From assembly GCF_963678635.1 (NCBI RefSeq), contig NC_087064.1, positions 81,011,526-81,075,525 of the forward strand: a stretch of 64,000 nucleotides of DNA, read 5' to 3'. Shown here in pieces: positions 1-12,832 of this stretch. The position numbers were made by a program, and so were the translations under genes. A model generated the notes under the pieces. It made no database searches. It was not told where the DNA came from and was given only the letters and a program-made list of their open reading frames with translations. Origin of the DNA: Symsagittifera roscoffensis. Lineage: Eukaryota > Xenacoelomorpha > Acoela > Convolutidae. The first letter of the stretch is position 1; the number at the start of each line of letters is the position of its first letter.

Positions 1-3000
1 ATGTATTAATTACCTGCAGTGGAAACCGAATGAAATAGGGAAAGGGAGAGGGCGAAGGAGAACAGCATGAACAGATGTTCCTGCCGCCCTCCTATCCGAC
101 GAGGACGAGAATCGAAGAAGTTCATCTCCGATCGATCGCCAACCAATCAAAAATATATCTCAACTGATTTGTTATTTCAATTGCAAGTTGCTTTTAAATT
201 ACTGGAAATTTGAAATATTGGTTAGAATTTGTTGCCACAGTAACATGTGGAGTGTAGGAAATGTGGGAAGAAAATGGTAAAATGTTGCGAGGAAGTTTCA
301 CTTTTTGGCAGCGACTGGAAATTTCAAGCTGATGTCAAACTTCAGATGGACATGAAAACTAGATCGACGAAAAAATTATTAAAAATTCATCCGACATCAA
401 ATAATCTAATAAATATTTTATTTACATAGTAAATAAATGCCAGAAAAGAGCGAAATCAATTAAAATCAGTAATGGTCATACAATAATCAGATTACTAGCA
501 TCAGTGGTCATTTTGACAAGCTGAATTCGGGAAATTTGAGGAAATTTTACAGACTCAAAGAGGCAAATACCGCAACTTAAAGTCAATACAGAGTTCAAAC
601 AATGAACTTAATAAAAATCCTAGTTATGCAATTTATTTTAAAATTCAGATCAAAAAGTCATCATTTTGGGACAAAATCAAAACTACTCTGTAGCATTGCA
701 ACAAACACAGAAGGTCATGATCACATTTTTTATATTCATTTTCCATTCTGATTTGGTTTAGAAATGATTACGAGGGAACACTTAAATCTTAATAGGCTTT
801 GAAAAACTAGTATTAAAACAATATATACAATGTATTCAGGCTGTAAAATAATCGCAAAGAGGGAACCTTTAAGTGGCGATGAGGTCGATTCCCGGAGGGG
901 AAAGAGCGTCTGCCCCCTCCCATATCCAGTCACATCTCTGTATACAGTCAAACAAATTTGAGAGCGACTGATTCTCATCCACAATCCGCCGTTAATTCAA
1001 GAGGCAAAAAGACGCAATTTTTTAAAGATATCTTATCTGAGCTCAAATTACGACTGAAATGGATCCATAAAGGTTTTTTAATCAGTCTACTAAAAACATG
1101 TAGCATGGGGCCAGCCTGTGCCATAGTTAAATCCACTTGGGTTGGTCGGAAAAATATTTCAAGTATTTAAACACAGAGGCCAAACTGCGCTTCGCACCAC
1201 TTGCGATACAGTAAGTATAAGATCGAAACAGCATGACGCTCAAGAACTAGCAAAGAAGACTTCGAACAAATTCATCGTTGAATAAAAACTAGAAAAATGA
1301 AATCAAAAGTTTTAAAATTGAATTTTTTTTTATTGTTAACAATTATTAAATTTTTTAGAGGTCCAAATGGGGTTGATTTGAGTATTCAAAAGTTTGGGCC
1401 CGGAGTTTTATCGCTCAGATTGGGTCAGAGTCATATCTCAAGCGTTAATAAAGCCAAAAATACCGAAGCAAAAACCGTTCAAGTCGAAAAAATCCATAAC
1501 GATTAGAAACTAATTTAAAAATTTTCAAGTCAGCTTTCCCCTCAAAACTTACACACGTACCCAAAAATTTGTTTGCTCATCAAAACAGCGCAAATTGAGG
1601 CCACGAAGCTGATATGAAATGAGCTGAAACCTATTAAGCCGAAAAAGGGGGGTAATGAAATCTTAACAAATTGAGTTGGTAATATTACAACCAACATAAC
1701 AAGCAAATTACAAATAGGAAGGATATTTTAAATGCTAACAAACTCAAAATAAGCATGGAGTATTTCCAACATAGAGGACCAGGAGATTAATGAGTCCAGG
1801 AGATGAGGCCTGTGAACAAATTTTTACGGGAAAAAGGTCCAGTACCCGATTGCAATACCCTTGTCGATCGAAAGGGTAATTACCATGGTTAGACTCATAA
1901 TTTCTACTAACACAGGCCAAACGCGAGCAGACAACAATTGATCAACGGATCTGACTTTTTTCTCTCCAGAATTGTACCAGATAGTGATATCCGGTAAGTT
2001 TTTGATTCCAGCACGGATATCCGATAGGTTTTTATGCGGAATTAACAAAAATTTTTCGAAAAGGTGTGCTACTCGTACAACTCCGGTTCTAAATACAAAT
2101 TTTTCTAGCAATCGAAAACTAGCGTTTACAAGTTTTTAAATGCCGAGCTAGGCAAGGAGCACAAAATATTCCGATCAAAAAGATTGAAGTAAAAGGATTG
2201 CAAAAAAAACTAAAATATTTCTTGTCTCATTTTTTTTAGTTAGAGCCATTGCATTATTACGAACAAATCTGCCAGACTAGAATCAAGAATAGCTAAATTA
2301 ACTTTAAAATGATGCAAAATAACTCAACTGAGAGTAAAACATTTTATTATGCCAATCGTAATCGTCGCGTCACTCAGTCTGAACAACGGAAAAATCATAG
2401 AAAAGGCGTGCGGAAAAGTCTGAAAATTGGAAAATCAAAGGCATTTTCTTGCCAATGAGACAACTTTTTTGATTTTTATTGAAATCCGAATCACGGGTGA
2501 TACTTCATTGAGCCCAGCAAAAAATTCAGGACAATCTGGTTAAAGCAAATAAACCCTGAAGAACTTAACAGCTTTTTCTCAGACTGAGCCAATCTTTAAC
2601 AAGAAAATAATAACAAAATTCGACTAGAATTGTGCCCATAAAAACAAATCGCACTTTATTGTTCACAAACAGGATTCCAAATTCAATTCTAAAAATGGGT
2701 CAATATGTTTGACTTGTTTGATCAAAAAATACGCAGAAGCTACTGAATGGGTCAAATTCGTTCGAAACAGATCAAAATGAGTTGTGTAAATTATGAAAAT
2801 TTTGTAAATATCGATCTGATGGTCTGGCAGCGAAAAACCCGGTTTAGAAATAAAAAAGGCCACTCTTCCTCCCGACCACTTTACGAAGTGAAGGAACAAT
2901 GGATTAGCTGTTTTTTTTGCCCGATAGCAACTACCTCAGCGAAAGCTGTTTGTCATAAACATTAATCAATTGTACCAATCAATTTTTGTGTTTGTGTGAC

Positions 3001-6000
3001 ATTTGCACCACTTGCGATACAAAAATGAATGACAATGAGTAAAAACTAATCAGAAGACAAATGAAAAAATTTAAAAATTGCTTAAAAGCCAAAGATCATC
3101 AAACAGAAACACCAGCACCATTAGAAGCTTTACAAAGAGCTTTCAGACTGCTATAAAGAAGCCAAACCATTAAAAAAAATTCTTTGCAAGCACCAAACCG
3201 ACAAAAATAAGGAGACAGACGAGTCTCAAGAAGCCGAAATTTTTCCATTTACAAAAAAAAAACAGCCCCGTATGGATAGAAACCACAACCCTGTGCCGTC
3301 TTAAGCATGTTTGTTACCTCTATGCCTGATGAGCTGGATGGTTGAATATGAATTTATAAAAAAGCAAGTACAAAGCGTAACAATTTCACGTGCGAATTCT
3401 GTAACCAAAATTGTTTCAGGCAAAGTTTTTAAAAGCCAAAATTTTTAAAATTACACTCTTTGCTGTCATACAATCAGAGAAAATGAAAACTACTGTTCCA
3501 AAAAATGTTTCACCGGAGTCGTGCATAATCAGTTCTTAATCAATCCTTGACATTTGACTATGAATTACTTAGTATTTATTAGCTGAGCTCCTAGCAAACA
3601 TATGACAGATCTTGTTAACTACCCCCTCCCTCTTGTACCTAGATTGAGTTTGCCGCCCTTTTGCAATAATGGGGGGGGGGTATTTAAAAAGATCTCAAAT
3701 GATTACAATACTACAATTTGATGTGTAGGAGCAAGCAAACATTTTTAACTCGCGCGTAATGGTAATTAGGAGCATAGTAGTACTTAACTGTTTTTGAAGT
3801 CTTCACAAAAATTAATGGAAACTACCTGTGCCCAAAAACAAATTTTAAATTTTTTTCATTTACCAGCAAAACTAATTAAATGTGAATTGTTGATTTGTCA
3901 GTAAGGATGCGCTCTAGAGTGCCAAGGTACATGATAGCCGTAAGAAAAAAAGTGTTTCAGATTATAGCAAATGAACCGCTTCGGGAAAAGTAAGCTTCTT
4001 TTCAATTTTTTAATGGATTTAACGGGGTTCGACAATGCAGGAGTACAAAATTGTCCAATAATGCCAAAAATTGATTGGTTTTTTTTCAAACTTAGAATTC
4101 GGTCACCGAATTCTTGGCAATTACACGTGAATACTGTGTTCTGTTTTGAAATAACATTGGACAATGGGGGGGGGGGAATCATTTACCAGACCGACCTTTT
4201 ACCAAAAAAAAAAATTTAAACTTGGGTCTTTTTACCAGACTTGATAAACAAACTTTATTGACAGATGAAGGGACGCCGTTTAGTCTGGTTAGAGAACTAT
4301 TCCACAAAACTTTGTTTGTTTTAACCAATTCCTTCTCAAATTTTCATTAGTTTTGACTTATTTTTAATGAACTATTGTTTTGTTTTCTGGTAAAAGGCTG
4401 GTCCCGTCAGAACCTAGCCCCAAAATTGAGAATAAAAAATGACAATTACTTAGAGTTTGTTCAGCTAAATTTATGACATTGTGTTTGAGGAAATTGAGTT
4501 TGTATAATATGAACATCTATAAAAATTTTGTCTGTTTAACTTTGGCTGATTTGAATAAGTTGCTTGGCGGTGATTTGCGGCGAAAACAAACAATTTTTCA
4601 AAATGACTTTGCGTGGAGTATTGGACAATGTTGTACGGCCTCGATTTAACGGCTGGTTTGTTTCAGATTAAGAACAAATTCGAGAAAACCTAGTTTATTA
4701 TTGGAACACATAAGTGGGTACCCACAGGGATGCTTTACCGGATAGCCCAAACAATAAAAAAAAGTCATTAGTAAGGTAATAAGCAACAAAACAAAGTATG
4801 TCTAAATAGGCAAATTCGTCAAAAGATTGAGTTTGGACTACTTTCTTCGAAAGATTAAAAACCTCATTTTTTTTCTAGTGTCATCCGCCTCCTCAATGGA
4901 TGATATCACCCTCCACCACGGTTGGCCCTGCATTGAGTAGCACCGTGGGCTTCAAAAAAGCGTTTTTTGATACACTATATATTTTATCGTCTATCCAGGA
5001 ATAACAACTTTTTCTGCTATCCAGTAAATAACCAAATAACACCACGTATTGAACGAGTATCTTGTAAGGTACGCTGGGAGCACGAGCCAAAACCGTGTAC
5101 AAAACTGCAACTTATTACCATTTTTCAAATGTTTGTCTGTCGTTTTTTTCTTTTTTGGATGGGGCCTACGCTTTATATAACAATTTATTGTTAGCTTCTG
5201 GCGAATCAAAATTTTTCAACAACAAAATAAAGTTTCAGCTTTGCGGGAACAACATTTTTTTTCGGCTATCCGGGTATTCGTCACTGTGAGTGCCACCAAT
5301 AAATGGGGAATCTTCTCTTGTGTGAAAGGCCGACCGCAAAAATTCTGGCCCGATCAATGTCCTTTAAACTGTCCAAACCTGAGATTGTATTGCTTTTTTT
5401 GCACATTTATGATTTAAAAAATATGATTGGCTGACAAAATTTTGGTGCATATCCGATCCTTCGCGCATGAGAAATTCGCCCAAGTCAAATACTTACCTGC
5501 AAAAAATTAAGGCACTAAATGAAAGCAGTTTGTTTATTTTGCTTTAAATCAGAAGCAAATACGGAATTGTCTTTTCTTTTTCTTGCTAGTGACTGTATTT
5601 TTAGTTATTTTCTTTGGTTCATGAAAAACCTTGTTCATCCTAATTATTTTTGTTTGGCCCTCTTCCATTTCGGCACACTGCCAAGTCACAGAGCGGAAAA
5701 GAAAACAGGTGAGTCGAAATTCGTTCGCTGCTTTCAACTCTCGAATATAGACAGGAGCCCAAATGAAGCTATTAACATCGAGACGAACCAGAACTTCGCA
5801 TTACTTGTGATTTATCGTAAAATTTGCATTTCATGCTGGTGGAAAAAATCTGGCAAAAATGAGTAGCAAAATTAAATATCGAAACAAACTATCGATCAGA
5901 ATTTTTGTAAGTAACGAAAATTAGTTTGGAGGAAAACATGTCGATAATGACACTTGTTAGCTTAAAGTTATTTCGCCATGTTGAACTCTCGGATTGTGCA

Positions 6001-6480
6001 AAAATTCAGTTCTCAGAATTATCCTCAAATTAAGGACGAATGTGCCTTTTAAAGCCTTAGCGAGAGATCATTAACTCTTTCCACCAACTATGAATGCGGC
6101 TGTGGGTACGCTCCTTTGGCTATTGTTCTGAAGAGAAAGTAGAAATTTAGGATTTCCACTTCATTGCTCATTTGAGCTTCAAATTTGTGCTGAATAAGTA
6201 GACTTACCTTTCGTTAATATAAATCCACTGCGGATTCAAGCTGACTCTTACCTTTCTAGCATCCATAGCCTTTTAACTTTGCCTGATGCATTGTTTGAAA
6301 GAGCTAATAGCTTTGCAACTTCTTTATTGGAATAGATTTCGAGTTTCCATCACTGAAGTGTTTGAAAAGATTGGATTTCTGCATGCTAACTTTAAATTTC
6401 ATAAGATTAAATGATTTCTGAATTTTTACTGCGAATTGGAATCACGAACAAATCAGCTGGGCTATGAAAACCCACTCGTT
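1..6480. other. Gene-poor AT-rich flank, no gene recognised
   Basis: I see no supportable gene. Open frames are short, AT-rich and not conserved with anything I recognise; the longest (5,519-5,866, 115 aa) has low-complexity Phe/Lys/Ser composition typical of chance frames. Simple features include G runs (3,670-3,679 and 4,166-4,176) and many A/T homopolymers. A 17-bp string, GCACCACTTGCGATACA, occurs near 1,194 and again near 3,006. Coding exons with introns could still hide here; none shows a protein family I can name. Confidence 0.5.
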
Positions 6481-6599
6481 TCCCAGTAATTGTTATTTCA
6501 AGTAATTGTAGCCGGTCAAAACAGTTTTCCAAGTCTTCGAAAAAAAAAGGTTCAACTAAAAAAAAACAGGAATTCTGACCAAGAAGGATTCTCAAACAC

Positions 6600-7260
6600 T
6601 TTAAGCCAGGCACATACATTACTGATCATGGCTTTCGACAAATTTCAACGATATAGGCAGGCTGGTTTCCGCTTTAATAGACGCTCTAGCACAATTAATA
6701 GAAAGAAATCGTACAGGCTTGAAAAATAATTTGGTTTGCAGGTTTTTGTTGATCTCAGAAAAGCGTTCGATCCCTTGAATCACAAAATTCTCTTCGAAAA
6801 AATTCTGAAATTTACTAAGCTGAATCAAGGGGTTTTCTCCCATGGTTCCAAAGCTAACTTTCTGACAGATATCAAATTAAACTGTTTTTTCCACCTATAC
6901 AATTAGGAGTAGCGCAGGGATTAGTTTTGGGTCCACTTTTGTTTCTGATTATCATTAATGATACGCCTTAAGTTGCAAAAACCTCGGAGAATCTCTTTGC
7001 GTCTACTAAAAAATCTAATTGCTTCAAATTCGTGTCTTGCTGAACACCAGTCAGGCCTTGTAAACAATCACACTTGGCTGACTTATAACAACACTCGTAA
7101 ACTATTTTTAACTAATGAGAAAAACAGCTACAAAGACTTTTAAGAACAACTAGCAATCCAGTGCAGAAATTTCTGCATTCTAAATGATTATCTAAATTTT
7201 AAGCCAGAAAAAACACTTCAAATAAGGTTACTCATGAAAACTGATTTTGAGATTTCGAAT
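6600..7260 (+). pseudogene. Decayed LINE (non-LTR) reverse transcriptase core
   Basis: Several RT blocks typical of non-LTR retrotransposons survive in shifted frames. A degenerate QAGFR block lies near 6,655. Motif A reads FVDLRKAFDPLNHKIL from about 6,745. Motif B reads GVAQGLVLGPLLFLI from about 6,906 and is followed by IND. The expected FADD catalytic box has decayed to FAST near 6,995. A later block at 7,148-7,250 keeps the C-x-N, W/L-x-x-N-x-L, N-P-x-K-T spacing only loosely. Stops and frame changes separate all the blocks, so the copy is dead. The family resembles Jockey/CR1/RTE-type RTs in general form; I cannot assign a clade. Confidence 0.65.
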
Positions 7261-9380
7261 CACAACTGCTTTAAAATCAAGAAGCTCGAGGCAAAAATTT
7301 ACGCAGAGCTCAAAATAATAACGACAGTGTGTAAAATTAGTCTTTTACAGAAAATTAATTAAACATACTTTAAGCAAATCTCCATAAAATACAATCTTTT
7401 TCGAAAAAATTGCATTTACATCTCCAGAAAAAATCAGTTGATTGAGCAACACAGTCTTATAAAAGATTTAAATAGTGACTACCAACGAAAACACCAACAT
7501 AAGAATAAGATGATTAATCATAAATCGGTTAAGTTATCTTTCGGAAAAAAAAAACATTTTTCGCCGAAATGAAAAACTAACAGGCATCGTTTCTATAGGT
7601 TGAGGTAATGATCAAGAGATAAAGCTGATTCAACATTACACAGGTGATAGGAAAAGAACCAATCAGTATTTGAACATAACCTTAACTTTTTCCAAATGTT
7701 TTTTTTAAAAAGATCATACGAAGGATTTTTAAAAATAGCTGATAGAGTTTTAAAAAATTGTTTTTCACAGCTTGAACCATAACAGAAAATTAGAGCGCTT
7801 TCAAAAATCAGAGATCATGCCGATTCAAGTACCAAAAACATCATCCTGAAAAAGAATATGAGGAAAAATTTAGTTAAATTAAAAGATATCAAAAAGAAAT
7901 CACTGAATAACTGTTTGTTGCATAACAGAAATTAACAAGTCGAGTTTTTTTGTGAAAAAGGACTACTAGCTGCGACGCTTTTTTTAAAGAGTTCAAGTTT
8001 TTTTAAAAAAAGGATACAATTCATTGCAAAGATTGTACAAAAACAAGGAAAAGGTGACAAATCGCTTCAGACCTTTCGTGAAAAACCTGAAGAAACACAA
8101 AACTGAAATTAATTAAGAAATCAGTGCAACGCATGAGAAAAGAACAGAACGGAAAAAAGCAGTTAATAACCATATTCAAATTATATATTTAAAAAGAACA
8201 AACTACTGCATAGCAATTTGTTGAATAGATGAAAAAAAAACAAAGGGAAAACAATTCACTTTTTAAAAAAACCAAGGAACAGCTGCGAACCTTTTTGAAC
8301 TCTAATGAACGAATCACTGCTAAGCTTTTTTTACAAACATAAAAATACTCTAAAAATTGATTGACTTATGTTTCTTCTCAATCCTAAATCATTCAGGATG
8401 GGACAAAATGAATCACTCAATCAGGACAAATAGATTTTTGAAGTAAAAAAATTAACTGGAAACTAAACAATAATTTAAAAAAAATCAGTTTAAAAGCCTC
8501 TAACAGAATGCTACTAATGACAAATCTGACATTAGATATCTTTTCGTAGTCCTGCGCTGTCAATCAACCATATTTGAAACGGTAAAATCAACTTTTTCCA
8601 GCCACAACAATCTCTGCCGAAATAAACTTGAACCGAAAAACAGCTAGTCGTAAGCCCTCGTAGCCAGTTCAATTAACTTTCCTGAACTTGTTCACTTTAC
8701 GGTTACTGCTTCTAACTGCCATGTTCCTATAGCCTCTATAAAACCCGCAGTGCAGGATGAAGGCTTTTTCGACAGCGGACACCTAACTGAGCCCATGTGC
8801 CATTCAGCTTTGAAAACTAAAACTAAGGCCCAAAACCAGTAGTATTAGTAAAAAGTAGAATCTGAAAAAAGCAGATTATCGAAAACTTATCGCCAAGCAT
8901 TTACAAAAAAGATATAAAAGTGTGAAATAAAACACCTTGGTCAGCACCATTTAGCTGAAACAGGGACGCTTAAATAAATAAAAAAGCGATTACGCACAAA
9001 ACCGATTCTTGATGAAAACCCGCAGGTTAGCAGTAACGATTAAACCTACTTGCACAGCATAGCTATTCAAAAGATACTGTAGCTAAAAATTGTGGAGATA
9101 GCAAAACATGCTTAAACATTTCAACATGGGGACTTTTTAAAATGGCTGGAATTGTCTCGCTCAAAAAAATAAAAGATAGATGCTGAGACTTTGAGACTGC
9201 GTGTTGCTAAATATGATATGTATTGTCCTAACGCATTATGGGAGCATCTAGCTTTTTTGGTTGATAATCGGTTATCGTTGCTTTAATCAAAACTAAGTTG
9301 GGTTTGCATTGTGGAACTGTCCTCTAGATAGGAAATTTTGTACCTAGACAGATCAGAATAAAATATTATAATTCCAACGT
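7261..9380. other. AT-rich stretch without recognisable gene
   Basis: I see no gene. It lies between two pieces of what appears to be one LINE and may be the decayed remainder of that element or a later insertion. It is A-rich on the plus strand, with frequent AAAAA and GAAAAA runs and no long open frame. Confidence 0.4.
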
Positions 9381-9381
9381 C

Positions 9382-9520
9382 AAGCCAGTTATTTAATACG
9401 GACTGCTGGTATATGGTTGCACTGCTGTTTCAACCCTAAATTCGATCTTCTTTCTCCGAAGAAGCTTATTAAAATTAAAATTTCAAACGAAAATTAGGTA
9501 GCGTTTCGGAGGAGTTTAAT
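9382..9520 (+). pseudogene. LINE RT C-terminal remnant
   Basis: One frame reads VKPVI-stop-YGLLVYGC, then a stretch with LNSIFFLRRSLLKLKF. This matches the usual LINE pattern downstream of the RT palm, in which a Y-G-x-x-V-W-G block is followed by a basic Q/R-K-x-x-R-I stretch. It lies about 2.1 kb downstream of the RT core on the same strand, so it is probably the 3' part of the same element with an insertion or heavy decay between. Stops interrupt it; non-functional. The evidence is one short motif run, hence moderate confidence. Confidence 0.4.
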
Positions 9521-11108
9521 CAACAAAATTCTTTCTGACCTTGATTTTTTTTGTGTATGAACTTTTCAATTTTGCATGCGCTCCTTCAACAATCTTTATG
9601 CTAATAACTTTCTGAATCAAGTTTTTATTTGAACTAGCCATATTTTAGTGAACAAACCTCTGAGCAAAAAATTAAACACACTATCTTGCACGATAGAGGT
9701 GCTAAGCTCCTAAATATATTATGTCAAAATCAACTTATGCCCAAAAATTTTAACAATTGAGTTCAAAAGATATTTGAAGTTTTGTTCATTAACTTAGATT
9801 CAAAGATTATCAAATTTATAGATATTAAATTACAGGATGTTCGGATTCCTCTCGCTTTCTTTGTGAAAATTCTTTAATTCGTTGAGTTTTGAGATAACGC
9901 TGGTTTAAAACTATTTGAAAAATCATGTTTTCTTCTGTTTTTTTTCGTTTATTGCCATTTTATTTCATGTTGTCTTGAAATATCTAGGTTTCAAAATTCT
10001 TACCAAATTGGCAGTATCATTAGCTTTGGCTTGTTTTAACTTGCTTGCTATTTTCGATAAATAGATTTCAAATAAGGAAATTAATTTGCTTAAAATTTTA
10101 ATGGTTGATAATTTAGTTAACTGTATGCGCTTAACTATAGGGTAGCCTATTAAAGGGCAATACAATGTTTTTTTGGCTACTCTTTCCCGCGCTAAATTAC
10201 TTACTTGCCAGTTATGTTTTGTTGAAGTTGTTACCATACTTGAAGAAACAAACTCTTTCTAGATAACAGGATCGCTTGTAAAAAAAAAACGCAATTATTT
10301 GTTTGGTATCTTTTATTTCTGACACTTTGCGAGGCAAAGGAATGGCTTGTAAGCGATCATGCAAAAATTCTCTTCTATACGCCTCATTTTTTTAACTTAT
10401 TTTTACTTTTGAAATTAAACCTTATTTTTACTTTTGAAAATTTCTTTTTACGCCTCAACCCTCATGAAACACAAAAAAAGCAGAAAAATCTATTTCTACC
10501 GTTGAAAAGACGCAACATACGGCAACTAAGACGATATACGAAAAGTCCCAGCTATATGAACACACAAAAAGGAAATCATAGAAAATCAAGGTTAAAAAAA
10601 ATTACAAACTACAGAATGATAAACTTTGATCAAATCAGCAGTAAATTCCATGCTTTGGAAAATTGAGCCGCCACAAAACAAGCAGACAATCGATAGTCCG
10701 GTAATTCCTGATTCCCTGGAAAAATTATCATTTCCGAACGTCTCAAGGAAACAAGGTCCGGCAGTGGATCAAATAGCAAAAATTAAGACCTCAAGACACG
10801 CGCTTTAACACAAGACCACGTGGGAAGGTGCCTGAAAAACTTTGGTTTCAAAATGAAACATTAAATCTTCTCAGATTTGTTAGAAAAGTTATTTACGGGA
10901 AAAGAGTCTAGTCTAGCTGTCTATTACGAAAGCACTCAGTGAAATCAAAGCAGAAAAGCTTCAGCTGGCAAAAAATAGGTCTTGGTCTGGCTCGAAACGT
11001 TGACCCAATGAATTCCCAAACATTACGTGAACGCCGTTCAAAATGCTTATTTGACGTGTCAAATTGACAATAAATCATTGATTCTGCGAAACAAAATCTT
11101 CTTCACCG
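9521..11108. other. AT-rich stretch without recognisable gene
   Basis: No gene is supported. A minus-strand 90-codon open frame (9,965-10,237) and plus-strand frames at 10,409-10,808 have no recognisable domain and a lysine/asparagine-rich make-up expected by chance. The left part may be LINE tail. Confidence 0.4.
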
Positions 11109-11117
11109 AACAAAGTC

Positions 11118-11571
11118 GGGTGCCGGGCATCAAGCCGACGGGACTTCAAGCCGAATCGTAAAATTAGGGACTTCAAGCCGAATAGTTCCTTATAAACTCG
11201 TGAAATATGATTAATTTGAAAACTTTTTTTGAAGAATTTCTGAATTTCATGATCTTTCTTCACAAGTTATTGGCGTTTTCATAAAATTTAAGCGTCCAAA
11301 GTTTCGGAAAGTTGAAAAGTAAAACATGGTTGAAGGCATTTTTCATGTTTATAATTTATGCATTTCAAAAACCGGCTGATGTTATTAACGGATGCCAATC
11401 TCAAGTGGTGCATTGTCATGAATAACGCTTTTAATGGACTAAACTTACCAAAATTTCTGAAAAATAACGTTTTACAGATGATAAAATAGTGTTTTGAGGT
11501 GCTTGTAAAGTTTTAATTTCGGCTTGAAGTCCCTTCGGCTTGAAGTCCCGTCGGCTTGTTGTCCTAGACCC
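11118..11571. mobile_element. 454-bp terminal-inverted-repeat element (Mutator-like MITE)
   Basis: The two ends are inverted repeats over about 37 bp. The left end starts GGGTGCCGGGCATCAAGC at 11,118; the reverse complement of the right end starts GGGTCTAGGACAACAAGC, and both continue through CGACGGGACTTCAAGCCGA. Each end carries a second copy of GGGACTTCAAGCCGA just inside. The element is flanked by perfect 9-bp direct repeats AACAAAGTC at 11,109-11,117 and 11,572-11,580. A 9-bp target duplication and GGG-starting inverted repeats suit Mutator-like elements. There is no transposase inside, so it is non-autonomous. Its intact duplication suggests little rearrangement since insertion. Confidence 0.75.
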
Positions 11572-11766
11572 AACAAAGTCTACGAATCGATTTGATTAAG
11601 ATGAAAAAAGCGCTATTCTGTTTTTAAGACTGACCATTTGAGTTCCGAGACGCAAAATAGGTAATATCAGGTTGAGTAATCTACCCTGGGAGCATCTACC
11701 CCGTCAACTATCTTCTTGAGAAAAAAGACCCCTACTGTAAATTCAAATCGTACAATTGAGCAAATT

Positions 11767-12765
11767 TTAATTTGCAAACGTCTTTTTATTCTTTACAAAT
11801 ACGTGCGGGTTGTATTCATATTCAACATTTTTGTTGTCAAATTTAGGCAATCCTTTCAATAGTTTTCGGTTTTTAAGAGTAAAACGCGGTCCCACTTCTT
11901 TCAAAACTACTTTTTCGCCTTCTTTTCTGAAAGCGTATTTATATCTCCGGAAGAAAATGAAGTCTCTCTGATTATGAAATGCGATCACTTGTCTTTTTCG
12001 AAAATCAGGATCACTTGGGAACAATATTGCAAAAAGTCGAGCAATTCTTCTTCCCTGTGCTGTTTTAAAATTAGTCAGAATAAGTTCAGGGTTATTCGGT
12101 GCTGCCGGAAACTTATCAGGAAGATCCTTCATAAACGTTATGCCCGATAAACGGAAGTGAACGGTGGGCCCTTCTGGTAGATGAGCGTAGATCAAACTAG
12201 TAGGTAATTTTGCTTTTCTTGGTACAAATACGTCCAAAATATCAGTGAATCCCTTTTTATGTGCATCGAGGCACACCCGAGACAACTGAGTCGCTTTTCT
12301 ATAAATCAATGTTGAGTTGGGGAAAACATTTAGCATTTCACGACAGAACATTCTAGTTGCTTTGGAAGGGTAATAAGGGCACGTAATCAGCAACTTGGGT
12401 TTGTAACCATTCATAAAGTACTCCAAGGTTTCATCTTTCTTTTCAGTTTCTAACTGCTCTTGTGTTAAGTTCTCTTCAAAAGTTGGATCCGGTACTCGTA
12501 AAGATTCAATAGTATTTGGCTCCATTTTCGGATATAGGACCTCCCCATGATCTTCTCGCAGTTTTTGTCGTTCTTGATTCCTCAGTTTTTTAGCTTTTTT
12601 CTTCAGAATCATTATATTGTAATTCGCCCGTAATCTGACCTCTCTATTCCTTCGCTGGCTCTTGACAGATTCTCTTGATATTTTATCTTCGGCTTCGAGT
12701 GATGTTTTCATATCGTAAGTTTTGACCGTAGCCTGGGCACGGTCTTTGGCTGTCAGTTTCACCAT
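11767..12765 (-). CDS. RPF1: Ribosome production factor 1 (Brix domain, pre-60S assembly)
   Basis: A 332-residue single-exon frame. The first ~110 residues are charged and basic (NREVRLRANYNIMILKKKAKK), then comes a Brix domain from about residue 120 to 300. Recognisable RPF1 signatures are LLITCPYYPSKATRMFC, PEGPTVHFRLSG, ILTNFKTAQGRRIARLFAIL and FHNQRDFIFFRRYKYAF, the last being the sigma70-like RNA-binding part of the Brix fold. RPF1 acts in the nucleolus in 27S pre-rRNA processing and 60S assembly. The length is close to animal and fungal RPF1 (roughly 300-350 aa), and no stop or frameshift is seen, so it looks functional. The start at 12,763-12,765 follows a splice-acceptor-like TTTTGTTTTAG eight bases upstream. 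No AATAAA is obvious just past the stop. It is the only confident host gene in the window. Confidence 0.95.
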   Translation of the reverse strand: MVKLTAKDRAQATVKTYDMKTSLEAEDKISRESVKSQRRNREVRLRANYNIMILKKKAKKLRNQERQKLREDHGEVLYPKMEPNTIESLRVPDPTFEENLTQEQLETEKKDETLEYFMNGYKPKLLITCPYYPSKATRMFCREMLNVFPNSTLIYRKATQLSRVCLDAHKKGFTDILDVFVPRKAKLPTSLIYAHLPEGPTVHFRLSGITFMKDLPDKFPAAPNNPELILTNFKTAQGRRIARLFAILFPSDPDFRKRQVIAFHNQRDFIFFRRYKYAFRKEGEKVVLKEVGPRFTLKNRKLLKGLPKFDNKNVEYEYNPHVFVKNKKTFAN

Positions 12766-12773
12766 ATTTTGAA

Positions 12774-12807
12774 CTAAAACAAAAACTTACCTTGAGGTTG
12801 TACTTAC
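12774..12807 (-). promoter_or_regulatory. Putative 34-nt 5'-UTR intron or trans-splice acceptor of RPF1
   Basis: On the minus strand, a GTAAGT donor at 12,807 and a second GTAAGT at 12,790 precede the acceptor TTTTTGTTTTAG ending at 12,774, eight bases before the RPF1 ATG. Pairing donor and acceptor gives an intron of 34 nt (or 17 nt, too short to be likely). Alternatively the acceptor alone could accept a spliced leader. The sequence shows the signals; use is inferred. Confidence 0.4.
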
Positions 12808-12832
12808 CAACAGATTCGATTTTGTTTCTGAG

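Noticed and set aside
4183-4409. Inverted repeat ACCAGACCGACCTTTTACCA versus TGGTAAAAGGCTGGTCCCGT
   Set aside because: Only about 16 of 20 bases match, and no target duplication is visible; could be a tiny MITE but support is too weak.
4738-5275. Perfect 10-bp inverted pair CCGGATAGCC / GGCTATCCGG about 530 bp apart
   Set aside because: Similarity does not extend beyond the core and no flanking duplication was found.
5519-5866. 115-codon frame with many Phe and Cys
   Set aside because: AT-rich chance frame; no domain, and an antisense frame of similar length overlaps.
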